Origin: Rhodothermus bifroesti | Lineage (GTDB): Bacteria > Bacteroidota > Rhodothermia > Rhodothermales > Rhodothermaceae | Direction of reading: 5' to 3' | Length of the DNA: 64,000 nt | Assembly: GCF_017908595.1 (NCBI RefSeq) | Contig: NZ_JAGKTL010000001.1 | Coordinates: forward strand, 372,001-436,000 | Shown: positions 32,706 to 43,607 of the stretch, piece after piece | How positions within the stretch are numbered: position 1 is the first letter of the stretch | Layout of the letters: each line of letters starts with the position of its first letter | The notes under the pieces: model-generated | Told to the model about the DNA's origin: nothing | Database searches by the model: none | What the model saw: only the letters and a program-made list of their open reading frames with translations | Translations under genes and position numbers: made by a program

Positions 32706-33089
32706 ATGAACTTCTCAACACTCAAAATCGGCCGACTGCTTTATGGCCTGGTATTCATTGTATTCGGACTAAATCATTTTATAAACGTTTCTGCGCTTAG
32801 TGGAATAGTTCCTATTCCAGGAGGCGCTTTTTGGGTATACGTCACAGGTCTGGCCATACTGGCTGCTGCGATAGCCATTTTGACGGGCAAGCAAGCACGT
32901 TTGGCCTGTCAGCTACTGGGCATTTTGCTATTTATCTTTGCCCTGACGATTCACCTGCCGGCCATGATTAACCAAGGAGTGATGGCTGGGCTGTCGAACT
33001 TTCTTAAAGACACAGCCCTAGGCGCAGCAGCATGGGTCATCGCGGAAACCTACGCAGCCCAGCCCAAACAGGCCGCAGCTACAAGCTGA
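32706..33089 (+). CDS. DoxX-like four-helix membrane protein
   Basis: The 127-residue integral membrane protein has four hydrophobic segments near residues 10-28, 42-58, 68-86 and 98-116. The N-terminal LKIGRLLYGLVFIVFGLNHFIN resembles DoxX/DoxD family proteins in outline. These are small quinone- or redox-associated membrane proteins of uncertain function. The preceding 245-nt gap is AT-rich, with TTGATTACAAAA and TTTATGTTT stretches that could hold a promoter. It is followed directly by a strong terminator. Confidence 0.75.
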   Translation: MNFSTLKIGRLLYGLVFIVFGLNHFINVSALSGIVPIPGGAFWVYVTGLAILAAAIAILTGKQARLACQLLGILLFIFALTIHLPAMINQGVMAGLSNFLKDTALGAAAWVIAETYAAQPKQAAATS

Positions 33090-33106
33090 AGCCATAAATA
33101 ACATTC

Positions 33107-33138
33107 AAGGCCGCCCCCAACGGGGCGGCCTTTGTTTT
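33107..33138 (+). terminator. Rho-independent terminator after the DoxX-like gene
   Basis: AAGGCCGCCCC (33107-33117) pairs perfectly with GGGGCGGCCTT (33122-33132) around a 4-nt loop and is followed by TGTTTTT. It marks the end of the core-gene segment before the cassette region. Confidence 0.9.
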
Positions 33139-33405
33139 TACAACCAAGCCTGGAGCAGTCAGGACCGCCGCGCCTCTACCCCTTTGTGCCGGTTAGGCGT
33201 ACACGCCACTTTGCCTTACCCTCTGTTTGGGTATACTCAGCACTTCCTGCTGAAAAATCCATCCTCTTTGGTGAGCCTGAGGGCACCACCTCTCTGAGCT
33301 GGGGGGGTTATATTTTGGGTAGCACACCCCAAAGGCCACGCAAAAACACTAGCGCTTGAGGCCTACCGATGCCTCTGCAAGTGGAGGAAGCTGGGGTGCA
33401 GCACC

Positions 33406-33740
33406 TTAAGCCCTCTCCAACTTCACCAGGGTCTCGTAAAACACCACGCTCGCGCCAACCGGGTCGCTCAGTGGGGTATTCTGCAACACAGGGTCGATAC
33501 GCATAGCGGCGTTGAGGTGTGCGCCCTTTGCGCGCCGCTCGTCGGCAGGGATGCGCTGGCCGTCAATGACAATGTCGCTGGCGCCATAGGCCCAGTGCCC
33601 GTAGCCCAACGCAAAGGTCACCGTGCCTGGTCGGATGCCCTCGATCACCCTGACACGCAGAACGAGGGACTGGCGCTTTCCGTTGCCCAGATCCCATTCG
33701 CCGTCGGGGTTCGATGCCAGGCTGTTATCCGTAGCGATAG
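33406..33740 (-). pseudogene. 3' fragment of a molybdopterin oxidoreductase
   Basis: About 110 codons with no start read [20 protein letters not shown], then [19 protein letters not shown], then [20 protein letters not shown]. This is the end of the molybdopterin-dinucleotide-binding domain of a DMSO-reductase-family catalytic subunit (TtrA/PsrA-like). The frame opens abruptly near 33740 and nothing upstream continues the protein. So the rest, about 85-90% of the gene, has been lost. It forms the left edge of the accessory block. Confidence 0.75.
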
Positions 33741-34099
33741 TTTTCTACGGTTTTTAGGTTGGTGGAAGATTGCCCCTCTAGTGTAGCCCCGGCATTTTAG
33801 GTCCGCAAAGTTATAACTGACCTCCTTTGCAAAGCCGATGATGTTTGCTGCTTAGGGCGAAGGTATGGGCAAGAGGTAGCCCTGCTTCTGGAGTTAGGGT
33901 TTGGCCTTGTAGCTGACGATGGACTGCGGGTACGTTGCTTTTTGATGTTCCACAAGCCATCCGGATATGGTTCAGAGTGCCCGTGCGCTGCAGCGGACCG
34001 TGCAGTGCCATGCACCAAAACCAGTGATTCGGCGATCTGTCAATCGCCGCAAACCCGCAGGGGGCTTTCAATCGTCTCTACGCCGTGTGCGCAACTCCT
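33741..34099. other. Gene-poor gap with degenerate attC-like sequence
   Basis: No convincing gene is present. Short minus-strand frames exist but have no recognisable similarity. Around 33965-34045 the minus strand has CGCCGAATCACTGG followed by a GC-rich imperfect palindrome with CACGGTCCGCTGCAGCGCAC. This looks like a decayed attC after the neighbouring VOC gene. The rest appears to be scrambled debris. Confidence 0.35.
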
Positions 34100-34480
34100 T
34101 CAGTGAACCTGGCAAGCCTCGAGAAGATTGCCGTCGACATCACGAAAGGTGAAGTAGGTTACGCCTCCGCTATCGACCACCTGTCCGACATCCACACCAC
34201 GATCTCGCAACAGGGCCCATGTCTGACGGGCATCCACGACTGAAAAGATCGGGAACGTCCCCGCATGGTCAGAAGGGCACAGAATCTCGCCCAGCTTCAG
34301 TTCCCACAGCGTGAGGCTTGTCGTCCCACCGAGGTCGAAGACGGCAAGGCGTTCCGCCGGATCAAAATAGGGCTCAGCGAACCCAAGCTTTTCCACATAC
34401 CAGCGCTTTGCCACCTCAATGTCCTGAACACGCACAAGCACTGTGTCAAGCCCTTGAAACACATTCGCAAGTGTTGTCAT
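34100..34480 (-). CDS. VOC (glyoxalase/bleomycin-resistance fold) family protein
   Basis: The 126-residue protein starts at ATG 34480 behind AAGGAGAGACG. It has the paired beta-alpha-beta-beta-beta modules of the vicinal-oxygen-chelate fold: LDTVLVRVQDIEVAKRWYVE plus KLGFAEPYF at the N-terminus, and TYFTFRDVDGNLLEACQVH at the end. The latter carries the usual metal-ligand region. The substrate is unknown. VOC proteins are among the commonest integron cassette products, and this gene fits that context. Confidence 0.85.
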   Translation of the reverse strand: MTTLANVFQGLDTVLVRVQDIEVAKRWYVEKLGFAEPYFDPAERLAVFDLGGTTSLTLWELKLGEILCPSDHAGTFPIFSVVDARQTWALLRDRGVDVGQVVDSGGVTYFTFRDVDGNLLEACQVH

Positions 34481-34595
34481 CGTCTCTCCTTTGGGTTGCT
34501 TATTAGAGCTATTGTCACCTGTCCGCCTTTTATAGAAGGCACCACCTAAATCCCTGTTTCGGAGGGGAATGTTGTGCAATCCTCTGCATCAAAGC

Positions 34596-38060
<3,465 letters not shown>

Positions 38061-38115
38061 GGCATGCCTCCAAGTTGTATAACGATTAACACTGGCCCTT
38101 ACGCGGCCACTAGCC

Positions 38116-38970
38116 TCAAGCGACAAATCGCTCTATGGTCCTGGCCATCTCGTCGGGGACTTCGTACATCGGGAAGTGGCTCCGCGCCTGGAGCTTCACC
38201 ACCTGGAACCACGGATGCGTGTCGCTGAATGACCGCTGCGCCTCCAGATATCCCGCATCTTCCGGCTGCGCATACAGATGTAGCACCGGCACGGCAGGGT
38301 CCAGGCTGGCCAGGGCCTGAAGCGGGCTCCCAGCCTTCGCATACGCAGCAGCGATCTCTCGACCTGCACGGGCCCACATCGCAAAGGGGTACGAGCCCAT
38401 ATCCTCGCGCACAAAATGGGCCAACGCCGGAAGGTCCAGTCCCTGAAGCCACATGGAGAAGAGTCGTTCACGCACTTGCTGCCACTGGGCCGGATCCTGG
38501 AGCGCTTGCAATGCCCCAAGAAAAGGCGGCGGCGCTTCGAGGACGATCCAGTCGAGCAGCACCAGCTTGGGAATACGCGCACCCAACCGACGACGCAGCT
38601 CAATGGCAACCCAGCCGGCGTGGGACAGCGCAACTGGCACCACCCGGTCCGCCTGGCTCGCCTCGATCACAGCAAGGGCATCGTCAACGAGGCTGTCAAA
38701 TCCGAAGTCAATGTCGGGGTGTGCCTCCTCGCCCGTAAAACCACCATTGTCGGCGAGCCTGTCAAATCCCAAATCCTCGGTAGGCCTCTCCGACTCTCCA
38801 TGCCCCCGCCAGTCAAGGGCCAGCGTGCGCCTCCATCGGGCGCAGCGCCGAGTGAGTTCGGCAAAGACCCTGCGGCTAGCACACCAGCCAGGCAGGAACA
38901 GAAGTGCCGGCTCTCCCTGACCCTGGTCGTCGTAGCGGATGCGTATCCCGTGGGATTCAACCTCTGGCAT
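38116..38970 (-). CDS. Alpha/beta hydrolase-fold protein (cassette gene)
   Basis: The 284-residue protein has the alpha/beta hydrolase core. The oxyanion region is [18 protein letters not shown] near residue 28. [17 protein letters not shown] follows, then the nucleophile elbow region [21 protein letters not shown] near residue 112 in outline. The expected GxSxG is LSHAG, so Ser is present but the first Gly is replaced. [11 protein letters not shown] and a C-terminal [19 protein letters not shown] supply the Asp and His regions. The start ATG 38970 follows GGGGGGAAGC. Its 5' end is duplicated twice elsewhere in the array. Confidence 0.85.
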   Translation of the reverse strand: MPEVESHGIRIRYDDQGQGEPALLFLPGWCASRRVFAELTRRCARWRRTLALDWRGHGESERPTEDLGFDRLADNGGFTGEEAHPDIDFGFDSLVDDALAVIEASQADRVVPVALSHAGWVAIELRRRLGARIPKLVLLDWIVLEAPPPFLGALQALQDPAQWQQVRERLFSMWLQGLDLPALAHFVREDMGSYPFAMWARAGREIAAAYAKAGSPLQALASLDPAVPVLHLYAQPEDAGYLEAQRSFSDTHPWFQVVKLQARSHFPMYEVPDEMARTIERFVA

Positions 38971-39008
38971 ATGCTTCCCCCCCTAGATTTGTTGAATGGT
39001 CATAAGCC

Positions 39009-39028
39009 GTCTAACATGCATGTTAGGC
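39009..39028 (-). repeat. Collapsed attC site
   Basis: On the minus strand GCCTAAC is followed by ATGC and then GTTAGAC, so both attC core half-sites are kept with only 6 nt between them. The inner 16 bp are a perfect palindrome. It overlaps the stop of the 122-residue gene, the place where an attC is expected. The structured arm has been lost. Confidence 0.6.
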
Positions 39029-39391
39029 CGCGCCCACCCACTCCGGAAGCTTGGCTTCGAACATATCGAGGAAGCGGGGAAGGTCGACGCTGGGTTCCAA
39101 GGCGACCGACACATGGCCACCCGCAACGGGAAACACACACTGGAAGAAATTACCGTAGCGAATCACAACATAGCGAAGCCCGCCGCAGTCGATGTTGCCT
39201 CGCTGCCGGACCAGCGTCAGCACGGACGGATTCACGAAGAGCTCCTCGTACTTATCTGATTCGCCCGAGCTGGCGCCTGCCAAGCCGGGCCGCTCCCGGT
39301 ACCGAAGTAACTCGTCTCTATATACAGCGACGTAGCGAACCTCAGGGCTCAACGCCAGGCAATGGTCGATTATGGCATCGTGGCTAAGCAT
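39023..39391 (-). CDS. Hypothetical cassette protein, 122 residues
   Basis: I do not recognise this protein. It is a compact soluble alpha/beta product (MLSHDAIIDHCLALSPEVRY, LEPSVDLPRFLDMFEAKLP) with no signal peptide. A Roadblock/LC7-like or small regulatory fold is possible but unproven. Start ATG 39391 has AAAGGTGG 4 nt upstream. Its stop TAA lies within the following attC core, a typical cassette arrangement. Confidence 0.65.
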   Translation of the reverse strand: MLSHDAIIDHCLALSPEVRYVAVYRDELLRYRERPGLAGASSGESDKYEELFVNPSVLTLVRQRGNIDCGGLRYVVIRYGNFFQCVFPVAGGHVSVALEPSVDLPRFLDMFEAKLPEWVGAA

Positions 39392-39407
39392 CGGCCACCT
39401 TTCTGCG

Positions 39408-39465
39408 GTCTAACCTCCGATTCAGCGGCGGGCGCATGCGCGTCTGCTGCAGCACCTTGTTCGGT
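39408..39465 (-). repeat. attC recombination site
   Basis: In minus orientation the R'' half is ACCGAAC and the R' half is GTTAGAC, 58 bp overall. Between them lies an imperfect palindrome (GCTGCAGCAGACGCGCATGC / GCCCGCCGCTGAATC). It separates the chimeric hydrolase gene from the 122-residue gene, as expected for cassettes. Confidence 0.75.
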
Positions 39466-39492
39466 ACGAAAAGCGACCACCCATCCGAGGCC

Positions 39493-39741
39493 TTACCCGA
39501 GTTGTACGTTATGCTCACGAATGATGACTGGCAGTTGACTCATGTCAAACTCCAAGTTGTACCGCTGCGCAAGTGCTATCACCGCCTGCATATCTGGTAG
39601 GCCATCAGGTGGGAACAGGGCTGCCAGTTCGGCAAAGACCCTGCGGCTAGCACACCAGCCAGGCAGGAACAGAAGTGCCGGCTCTCCCTGACCCTGGTCG
39701 TCGTAGCGGATGCGTATCCCGTGGGATGGAACGTCTGGCAT
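39493..39741 (-). pseudogene. Chimeric cassette ORF: alpha/beta hydrolase N-terminus joined to an unrelated (cupin-like) tail
   Basis: The first 40 residues ([35 protein letters not shown]) match the hydrolase at 38116-38970. Of these, 102 nt (39626-39727) are identical to 38855-38956. After FAEL the sequence changes to FPPDGLPDMQAVIALAQR and ends REHNVQLG, which looks like the C-terminus of a cupin-domain protein. The ORF is open and has a strong ribosome site (GAGGAGGG), but the fusion lacks a complete domain of either parent. Function is unlikely unless the peptide itself is useful. Confidence 0.7.
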
Positions 39742-39924
39742 GTGCCCTCCTCTTTCTCAAGACGCCGACCCCATCGTCTAGCAGCAAAGTATCTTTTTTT
39801 AACTTAACATGCAAGCTCTTTTTTTAAAGGATCTTAACTAACTATTCAAGTATTTTGGAGAAGTTATAGAATCGCCACCGAACACGTACAGGTCATTGCC
39901 CACTGCCCCCGACTGAACTTTTGA

Positions 39925-39987
39925 CACCTCGACCGCTACAATTCAGCTGCGGTGTGCAGCACCACCTGCTGCATGCTGTTGTCAGGC
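39925..39987 (-). repeat. Probable degenerate attC
   Basis: After the frameshifted VOC gene the minus strand reads GCCTGAC, then a CAGCATGCAGCAGGTGGTGC / CACACCGCAGCTG imperfect palindrome. The R'' half has one mismatch to RYYYAAC, and the opposite R' half is not clear. Confidence 0.4.
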
Positions 39988-40355
39988 GTTCTTGCTCGAT
40001 GGTTCTATGAAACGCAACTGGTTACCGTCGGGGTCGGTGATGATCATGTTGCGGAAGCCGAGGTCGTTGTTCGGGGCTTCGGCTACGCTCCCCCTCGCTC
40101 CCGAAACTCACTGTACCACGCATCCACGTCTGGAATCACAAAGTAGACTAACCCACCCACTTGGCAATCGCCGCTGTGCTGCGTCAAGTAGATCTGCATG
40201 CCATCACAAACGATGGACATGAAGGCTGGAATGTGAGGCCCAAAGCGGTGCTCCCATTCCACAGTAAAACCGAGCCTCTCGATGCAATACGCCTTGCTGC
40301 GCTCATAATCTGTGATCCGCAGGGCAGGGACGACACGCTGTTTGGGCAACTTCAT
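39982..40355 (-). pseudogene. VOC / bleomycin-resistance-like gene with one frameshift
   Basis: The 90-residue open part (PALRITDYERSKAYCIERLG, LTQHSGDCQVGGLVYFVIPD) is the VOC dioxygenase/bleomycin-binding fold. It stops at ERGGA within a run of G's near 40090. In the next frame the expected ending follows at once: EAPNNDLGFRNMIITDPDGN and FIEPSSKNA, with a stop at 39982. One indel in a GGGGG tract therefore breaks the gene. Start ATG 40355 has GAGGTGAATTC upstream. A sequencing error is possible. Confidence 0.75.
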
Positions 40356-40397
40356 GAATTCACCTCGCGATTTGCTTTCTGTGGCCTAACGACTGGC

Positions 40398-40471
40398 GCC
40401 TAACCCGCGCGCCGAGGCGCTGGCGTTGTAGCACGGCAGTGTCGCGCGTCGGGTTCACGCGCGGGTTAGGC
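40398..40471 (-). repeat. attC recombination site with an extra tandem core site
   Basis: The minus strand has GCCTAAC-CCGCGCGTG at one end and CGCGCGG-GTTAGGC at the other, a near-perfect textbook attC of 74 bp. A second GTTAGGC follows 14 nt further (40384-40390). It joins the 251-residue membrane-protein gene to the VOC gene. Confidence 0.9.
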
Positions 40472-40542
40472 GGCCCCTGTTGAAACGCTGGTGCGGTTGA
40501 AACAAGGCAAGACTCCGAAGCCGCAACAAAGCTCACGTGCGG

Positions 40543-41298
40543 CTAGCCAAGCAGCCCGGTCGCCCACCGCGCGAACACGAGCCAGCCCTCAGTATTCGAC
40601 ACGACGAGCCGAAGGGGCTGTGAAACGATGATAAGCAAGCCTCCCCACAGGGTGACCGGATGCAGCCGGCCGCGTGCGTAGAAATCCCAGATCGCCAGCG
40701 CTAACACGAACACGTCCGTTAGAGCGAAGAACGCAGGCAGGCCCAAGGGACCTACGCCCGGCCAACGCGCGATAGCGGCGGTGACCAGGTTAACGGTGGC
40801 AAGCAACATCCACCGCTTGTGGGTTTGGGGGTTTCGCCGCTGAGCAATCCCCAGCCATGTGAATGCTGCGAACAAGGCGATGTCGAATAACGGGGTGGCG
40901 AGGAACTGAAGCGGTGGAGTAGAAATGCCCACAAAACCCGTAGGGCGACGAGCAGCGATCAGCGCCCCTAGCGTGCCAAGCACGACCATCGCAGCGGCCA
41001 GTACGACGCTGAAGGGGCCGATCTTGCGATGCAGGCTGGTTCGTCTGCTTGCGACGAGTGAGGTCTGTACGACCAAAAGCACGATCCACGCGGTGAACAC
41101 TGCGCCATGCACATAGAAGATTGTCTCGGGGGGCGAAGGCCAACCCGGGAATAGCGGCCGCAAGAAGAAGCTAGGTGTGAAGCCGACGATGACCGTTGCC
41201 AGGATTGCAAGCGCCATCCCCGTAAAGAAGCGGTGCTCGGCCGATGCGCGCCTGGAGGATGCCATCCCTGTTGCTATTGATTCCTCCTTTGTGTCCAT
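40543..41298 (-). CDS. Hypothetical seven-helix membrane protein (cassette gene)
   Basis: The 251-residue integral membrane protein has about seven hydrophobic segments (MALAILATVIVGFTPSFFL, FTAWIVLLVVQTSLVA, VVLAAAMVVLGTLGALIAA, LFDIALFAAFTWLGIA, and others). His residues lie in FYVHGAVFTAW and TSLHRKIGP, and KRWMLLATVNL is further on. The layout is reminiscent of small haem-type membrane proteins such as the DUF2306 group, but I cannot assign a family. ATG 41298 has GGAGGACATC upstream. A well-formed attC follows the gene. Confidence 0.7.
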   Translation of the reverse strand: MDTKEESIATGMASSRRASAEHRFFTGMALAILATVIVGFTPSFFLRPLFPGWPSPPETIFYVHGAVFTAWIVLLVVQTSLVASRRTSLHRKIGPFSVVLAAAMVVLGTLGALIAARRPTGFVGISTPPLQFLATPLFDIALFAAFTWLGIAQRRNPQTHKRWMLLATVNLVTAAIARWPGVGPLGLPAFFALTDVFVLALAIWDFYARGRLHPVTLWGGLLIIVSQPLRLVVSNTEGWLVFARWATGLLG

Positions 41299-41356
41299 GA
41301 TGTCCTCCGTTGGTTTATAATCGGGATGCCATCACTGTTGCCATTGATTCCTCCTT
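41257..41356 (+). repeat. 33-bp near-perfect direct repeat spanning a gene start
   Basis: 41257-41289 and 41324-41356 match at 31 of 33 positions. On the coding strand each reads AAGGAGGAATCAAT, then GCAACAG, then GATGGCATCC. The upstream copy has AAGGAGGAATCA directly before an ATG. In the copy inside the gene that ATG has become ATA. The repeat looks like a short duplication that displaced the original start. Confidence 0.75.
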
Positions 41357-41705
41357 CCTTGTCCAGGGCGCATGTAGACGCGGTCAGCATTGGCATACAC
41401 GGCGCAAACCACGGCCTTCCCGCTGTGCACAATGGCCGCCTGGTTGACCCCAGCCCTAGAGTTACCACGCCACGAGGCCTCGATGCTCGGCAAGACGAAG
41501 GGACAGGCGACCTCGCCCTCTCCCACCAGCGCTCCAGGTTCGGACAACGCTCCCAGATGCGGCGGGATAGCGTCGGGTGGCGAAAGCGGCATCGAGCGCC
41601 GCACCGAAAAGCGACAAGCACACCTGCTCCACGTAGGCTGCCCAGTCCTGAGCACGCGCTCCCCAGAGTTGATCTTGAATTGTTACGCTCCCCAAGAGTA
41701 TTCCT
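41330..41705 (-). pseudogene. Internally deleted SAM methyltransferase gene
   Basis: The 5' part reads TIQDQLWGARAQDWAAYVEQ, the typical start of small class I methyltransferases, and runs to about ALDAAFATRR. The 3' part in another frame reads FVLPSIEASWRGNSRAGVNQ and AAIVHSGKAVVCAVYANADR, a typical end of the same family. The SAM-binding core between them is missing, and the halves are out of frame. GGAGGAATACTC precedes a possible TTG start near 41700. Confidence 0.65.
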
Positions 41706-41794
41706 CCTTGCATGCTAAAGGCACGCGCATCCCCCACCGTGAGCCAAGCGGAGCGAGGAGGGCAGTTGGGCGCATGCGCTGATCGGGCGACGTT

Positions 41795-42586
41795 TTACGC
41801 TCCCAACGCTCGAAGCAGCAACCATATCCCCCATCCAACCGCAAGCCCACCGATCGCGCGACTGATCCATTGTCCGGCTGGGGCTACTTTCTCAACCAAA
41901 ATATACCCGGCGATGAGGGCGACCCACAGCAAATTCATCACTCCCGCTACAAAGAGCAAGGTCATCAGCATCCAGCAACAGCCGACGCAGTAGAGGCCAT
42001 GTCGCACACCCATGATGAGCGCACCCCTTATTCCTTCTCGCCATTCGGTCATGAGAAAACCGAGGGGCGTGCGGCACTGCGACAGGCAGATGTGCTTGAG
42101 CGGCGTAAACTGATATACGCCAGCCAGGATGAGCAACATCCCGCCCAAGGCAGGACTGATGCGGATGAGCTCAGGCGAAAGCAACGCGGCGGAATGCAAA
42201 CCCCACTGAACCAAAGTGGCTCCAGCGCTAAACGAACCCCACAGGATCAAGTAGCCAAGCAAGAAAGCCATCGTGCCAAGAAGGGGCATTCGGTCCGCCT
42301 GTCGCTGGCGACTGACCCTGGCAAACAGGAGAATCATAGGTGTGGCTGAGGGCGTCATCATTGCCACCATCATGACGGCCCACATCAGGAAGGTGAGGAG
42401 AACGTCTCCACTTCGCCAGGCTTGCGTGGTGGGCATGGACATCCCTATCGCGTTGATGTCCATGCCCGTCATGCTGGAAGCGAACTGAATCACATATGCC
42501 CATGCCAGCGCAGTAACGGCGGTGAGACCGGCGATCACAATGATGCGGTCTCGTTTCAGCGCGGCCACGACAATTTCGGTCAGCAT
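41795..42586 (-). CDS. DUF2182 integral membrane protein, putative metal-binding
   Basis: The 263-residue protein has about six membrane helices. Family hallmarks are WAVMMVAMMTPSATPMILLFARV near residue 70 in outline, TPLKHICLSQCRTPLGF near residue 155, and MGVRHGLYCVGCCWMLM near residue 188. Met and Cys/His clusters line the presumed membrane sites, which is why the family (COG5486) is described as predicted metal-binding. It lies 179 nt downstream of the DUF1326 gene; I recall the two families being found together. No reaction is known. Confidence 0.85.
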   Translation of the reverse strand: MLTEIVVAALKRDRIIVIAGLTAVTALAWAYVIQFASSMTGMDINAIGMSMPTTQAWRSGDVLLTFLMWAVMMVAMMTPSATPMILLFARVSRQRQADRMPLLGTMAFLLGYLILWGSFSAGATLVQWGLHSAALLSPELIRISPALGGMLLILAGVYQFTPLKHICLSQCRTPLGFLMTEWREGIRGALIMGVRHGLYCVGCCWMLMTLLFVAGVMNLLWVALIAGYILVEKVAPAGQWISRAIGGLAVGWGIWLLLRALGA

Positions 42587-42765
42587 CCTTCAATCTCCTG
42601 ACACACCGATCTCCCTAGGGATTATTTTGGGCCTAGGCAAAGACTCCAGACCCGATTCAACCAATTTTGCCGGGATCCCAGCACGCGATAGCCAGAACAC
42701 TGGCTCGCCCAGACTGCCTGCGGGAAATCCGTGTGACATGTAAATGGCGCGGAAAACTCGTTCGG

Positions 42766-43374
42766 CTAATTGCCGTGTTCCACCGTGCAATAGAAGCCGT
42801 ATTTCCCAGGCGCAATGATCTTGAGCTCTTTGCTGAAGATCGAAAGAACTTTGGTCGCTGTGGCCTCGAGTCGTTTTGTGATTAATCCATCAGGCAGCAC
42901 AACCGAGGCACGGGTTTCTGCGCCTGTGACCGGGTTCCGCATGGCGTCTAGCACCACTTGGACTTCGTTTCCCGCTTTGCAGTAGCTCAGGTGTTCATCA
43001 TACGTCCACTCGAAGGGGACATAAGTGGTCGTAAGCCACTGGTCAATCGTGGCAGCAAGGATGCCCCAGGGCTTGCCTCCATGCTGGCCTTTCAATATCT
43101 CTTCCACTGCCCGCCGTTGTGGCTCGGACGCGGTCTGGTCGATCCAGATTTTGCACACGCCGCCTCCTTCATGGATGGCACCAGGCCATTTGGCGGCCAA
43201 TGCCCACTTGACGCCATCTAATCGTGTCTCACCACACACACCTGCGGTGATGTGACCGGCATACATCCCCTCGCAGTACCCTTGTGTTGGTTTGGCGTTA
43301 AAGTTACACGGGCAACCCCAGTCACAGATACACGCAGCGATCAGCTCGGCTTGATAATTCCATTGCGCAGGCAT
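42766..43374 (-). CDS. DUF1326 cysteine-rich protein
   Basis: The 202-residue soluble protein begins with the DUF1326 signature ELIAACICDWGCPCNFNAKP, a CxC-x3-CxC cluster, followed by GYCEGMYAG and AGVCGETRLDG. Further Cys residues are at GGVCKIW, SYCKAGN and FYCTVEHGN. The C-terminal PGKYGFYCTVEHG segment is also typical. The Cys pattern suggests metal or redox chemistry. ATG 43374 has AAGGAGAACAAACT upstream. With the DUF2182 gene it forms a likely two-gene functional unit. Confidence 0.85.
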   Translation of the reverse strand: MPAQWNYQAELIAACICDWGCPCNFNAKPTQGYCEGMYAGHITAGVCGETRLDGVKWALAAKWPGAIHEGGGVCKIWIDQTASEPQRRAVEEILKGQHGGKPWGILAATIDQWLTTTYVPFEWTYDEHLSYCKAGNEVQVVLDAMRNPVTGAETRASVVLPDGLITKRLEATATKVLSIFSKELKIIAPGKYGFYCTVEHGN

Positions 43375-43607
43375 AGTTTGTTCTCCTTTTTAGATTTGGG
43401 ACTTATATGTCACTCGTGCTTCATCCATTTTTGTTTTGAGGATAGATATGGGATGGCGAGGGCCAACGGCCCCCCTTGATCCCCTCCCCACGGCCTAAAG
43501 GGCCGCGATTCCGTATGATGGACATCTGGCATGGGCTTTCCTCCGTGTATGTGTACCTATTGAGTTTGCGGTTTCTATCCACCAAGTCTTATGCGTCCAC
43601 GTGATGG

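Noticed and set aside
33186-33200. GGTTAGGCG near 33190 as a plus-strand attC/attI core
   Set aside because: Only a single half-site is present, with no palindromic partner nearby.
33132-33359. Plus-strand open frame of 75 codons after the terminator
   Set aside because: It starts inside the terminator T-run, has no ribosome site and no recognisable protein features.
41700-41771. attC after the DUF2182 gene (GCCCAAC at 41771)
   Set aside because: A good R'' half exists but no R' half or folding arm could be found, so it is left out of the features.
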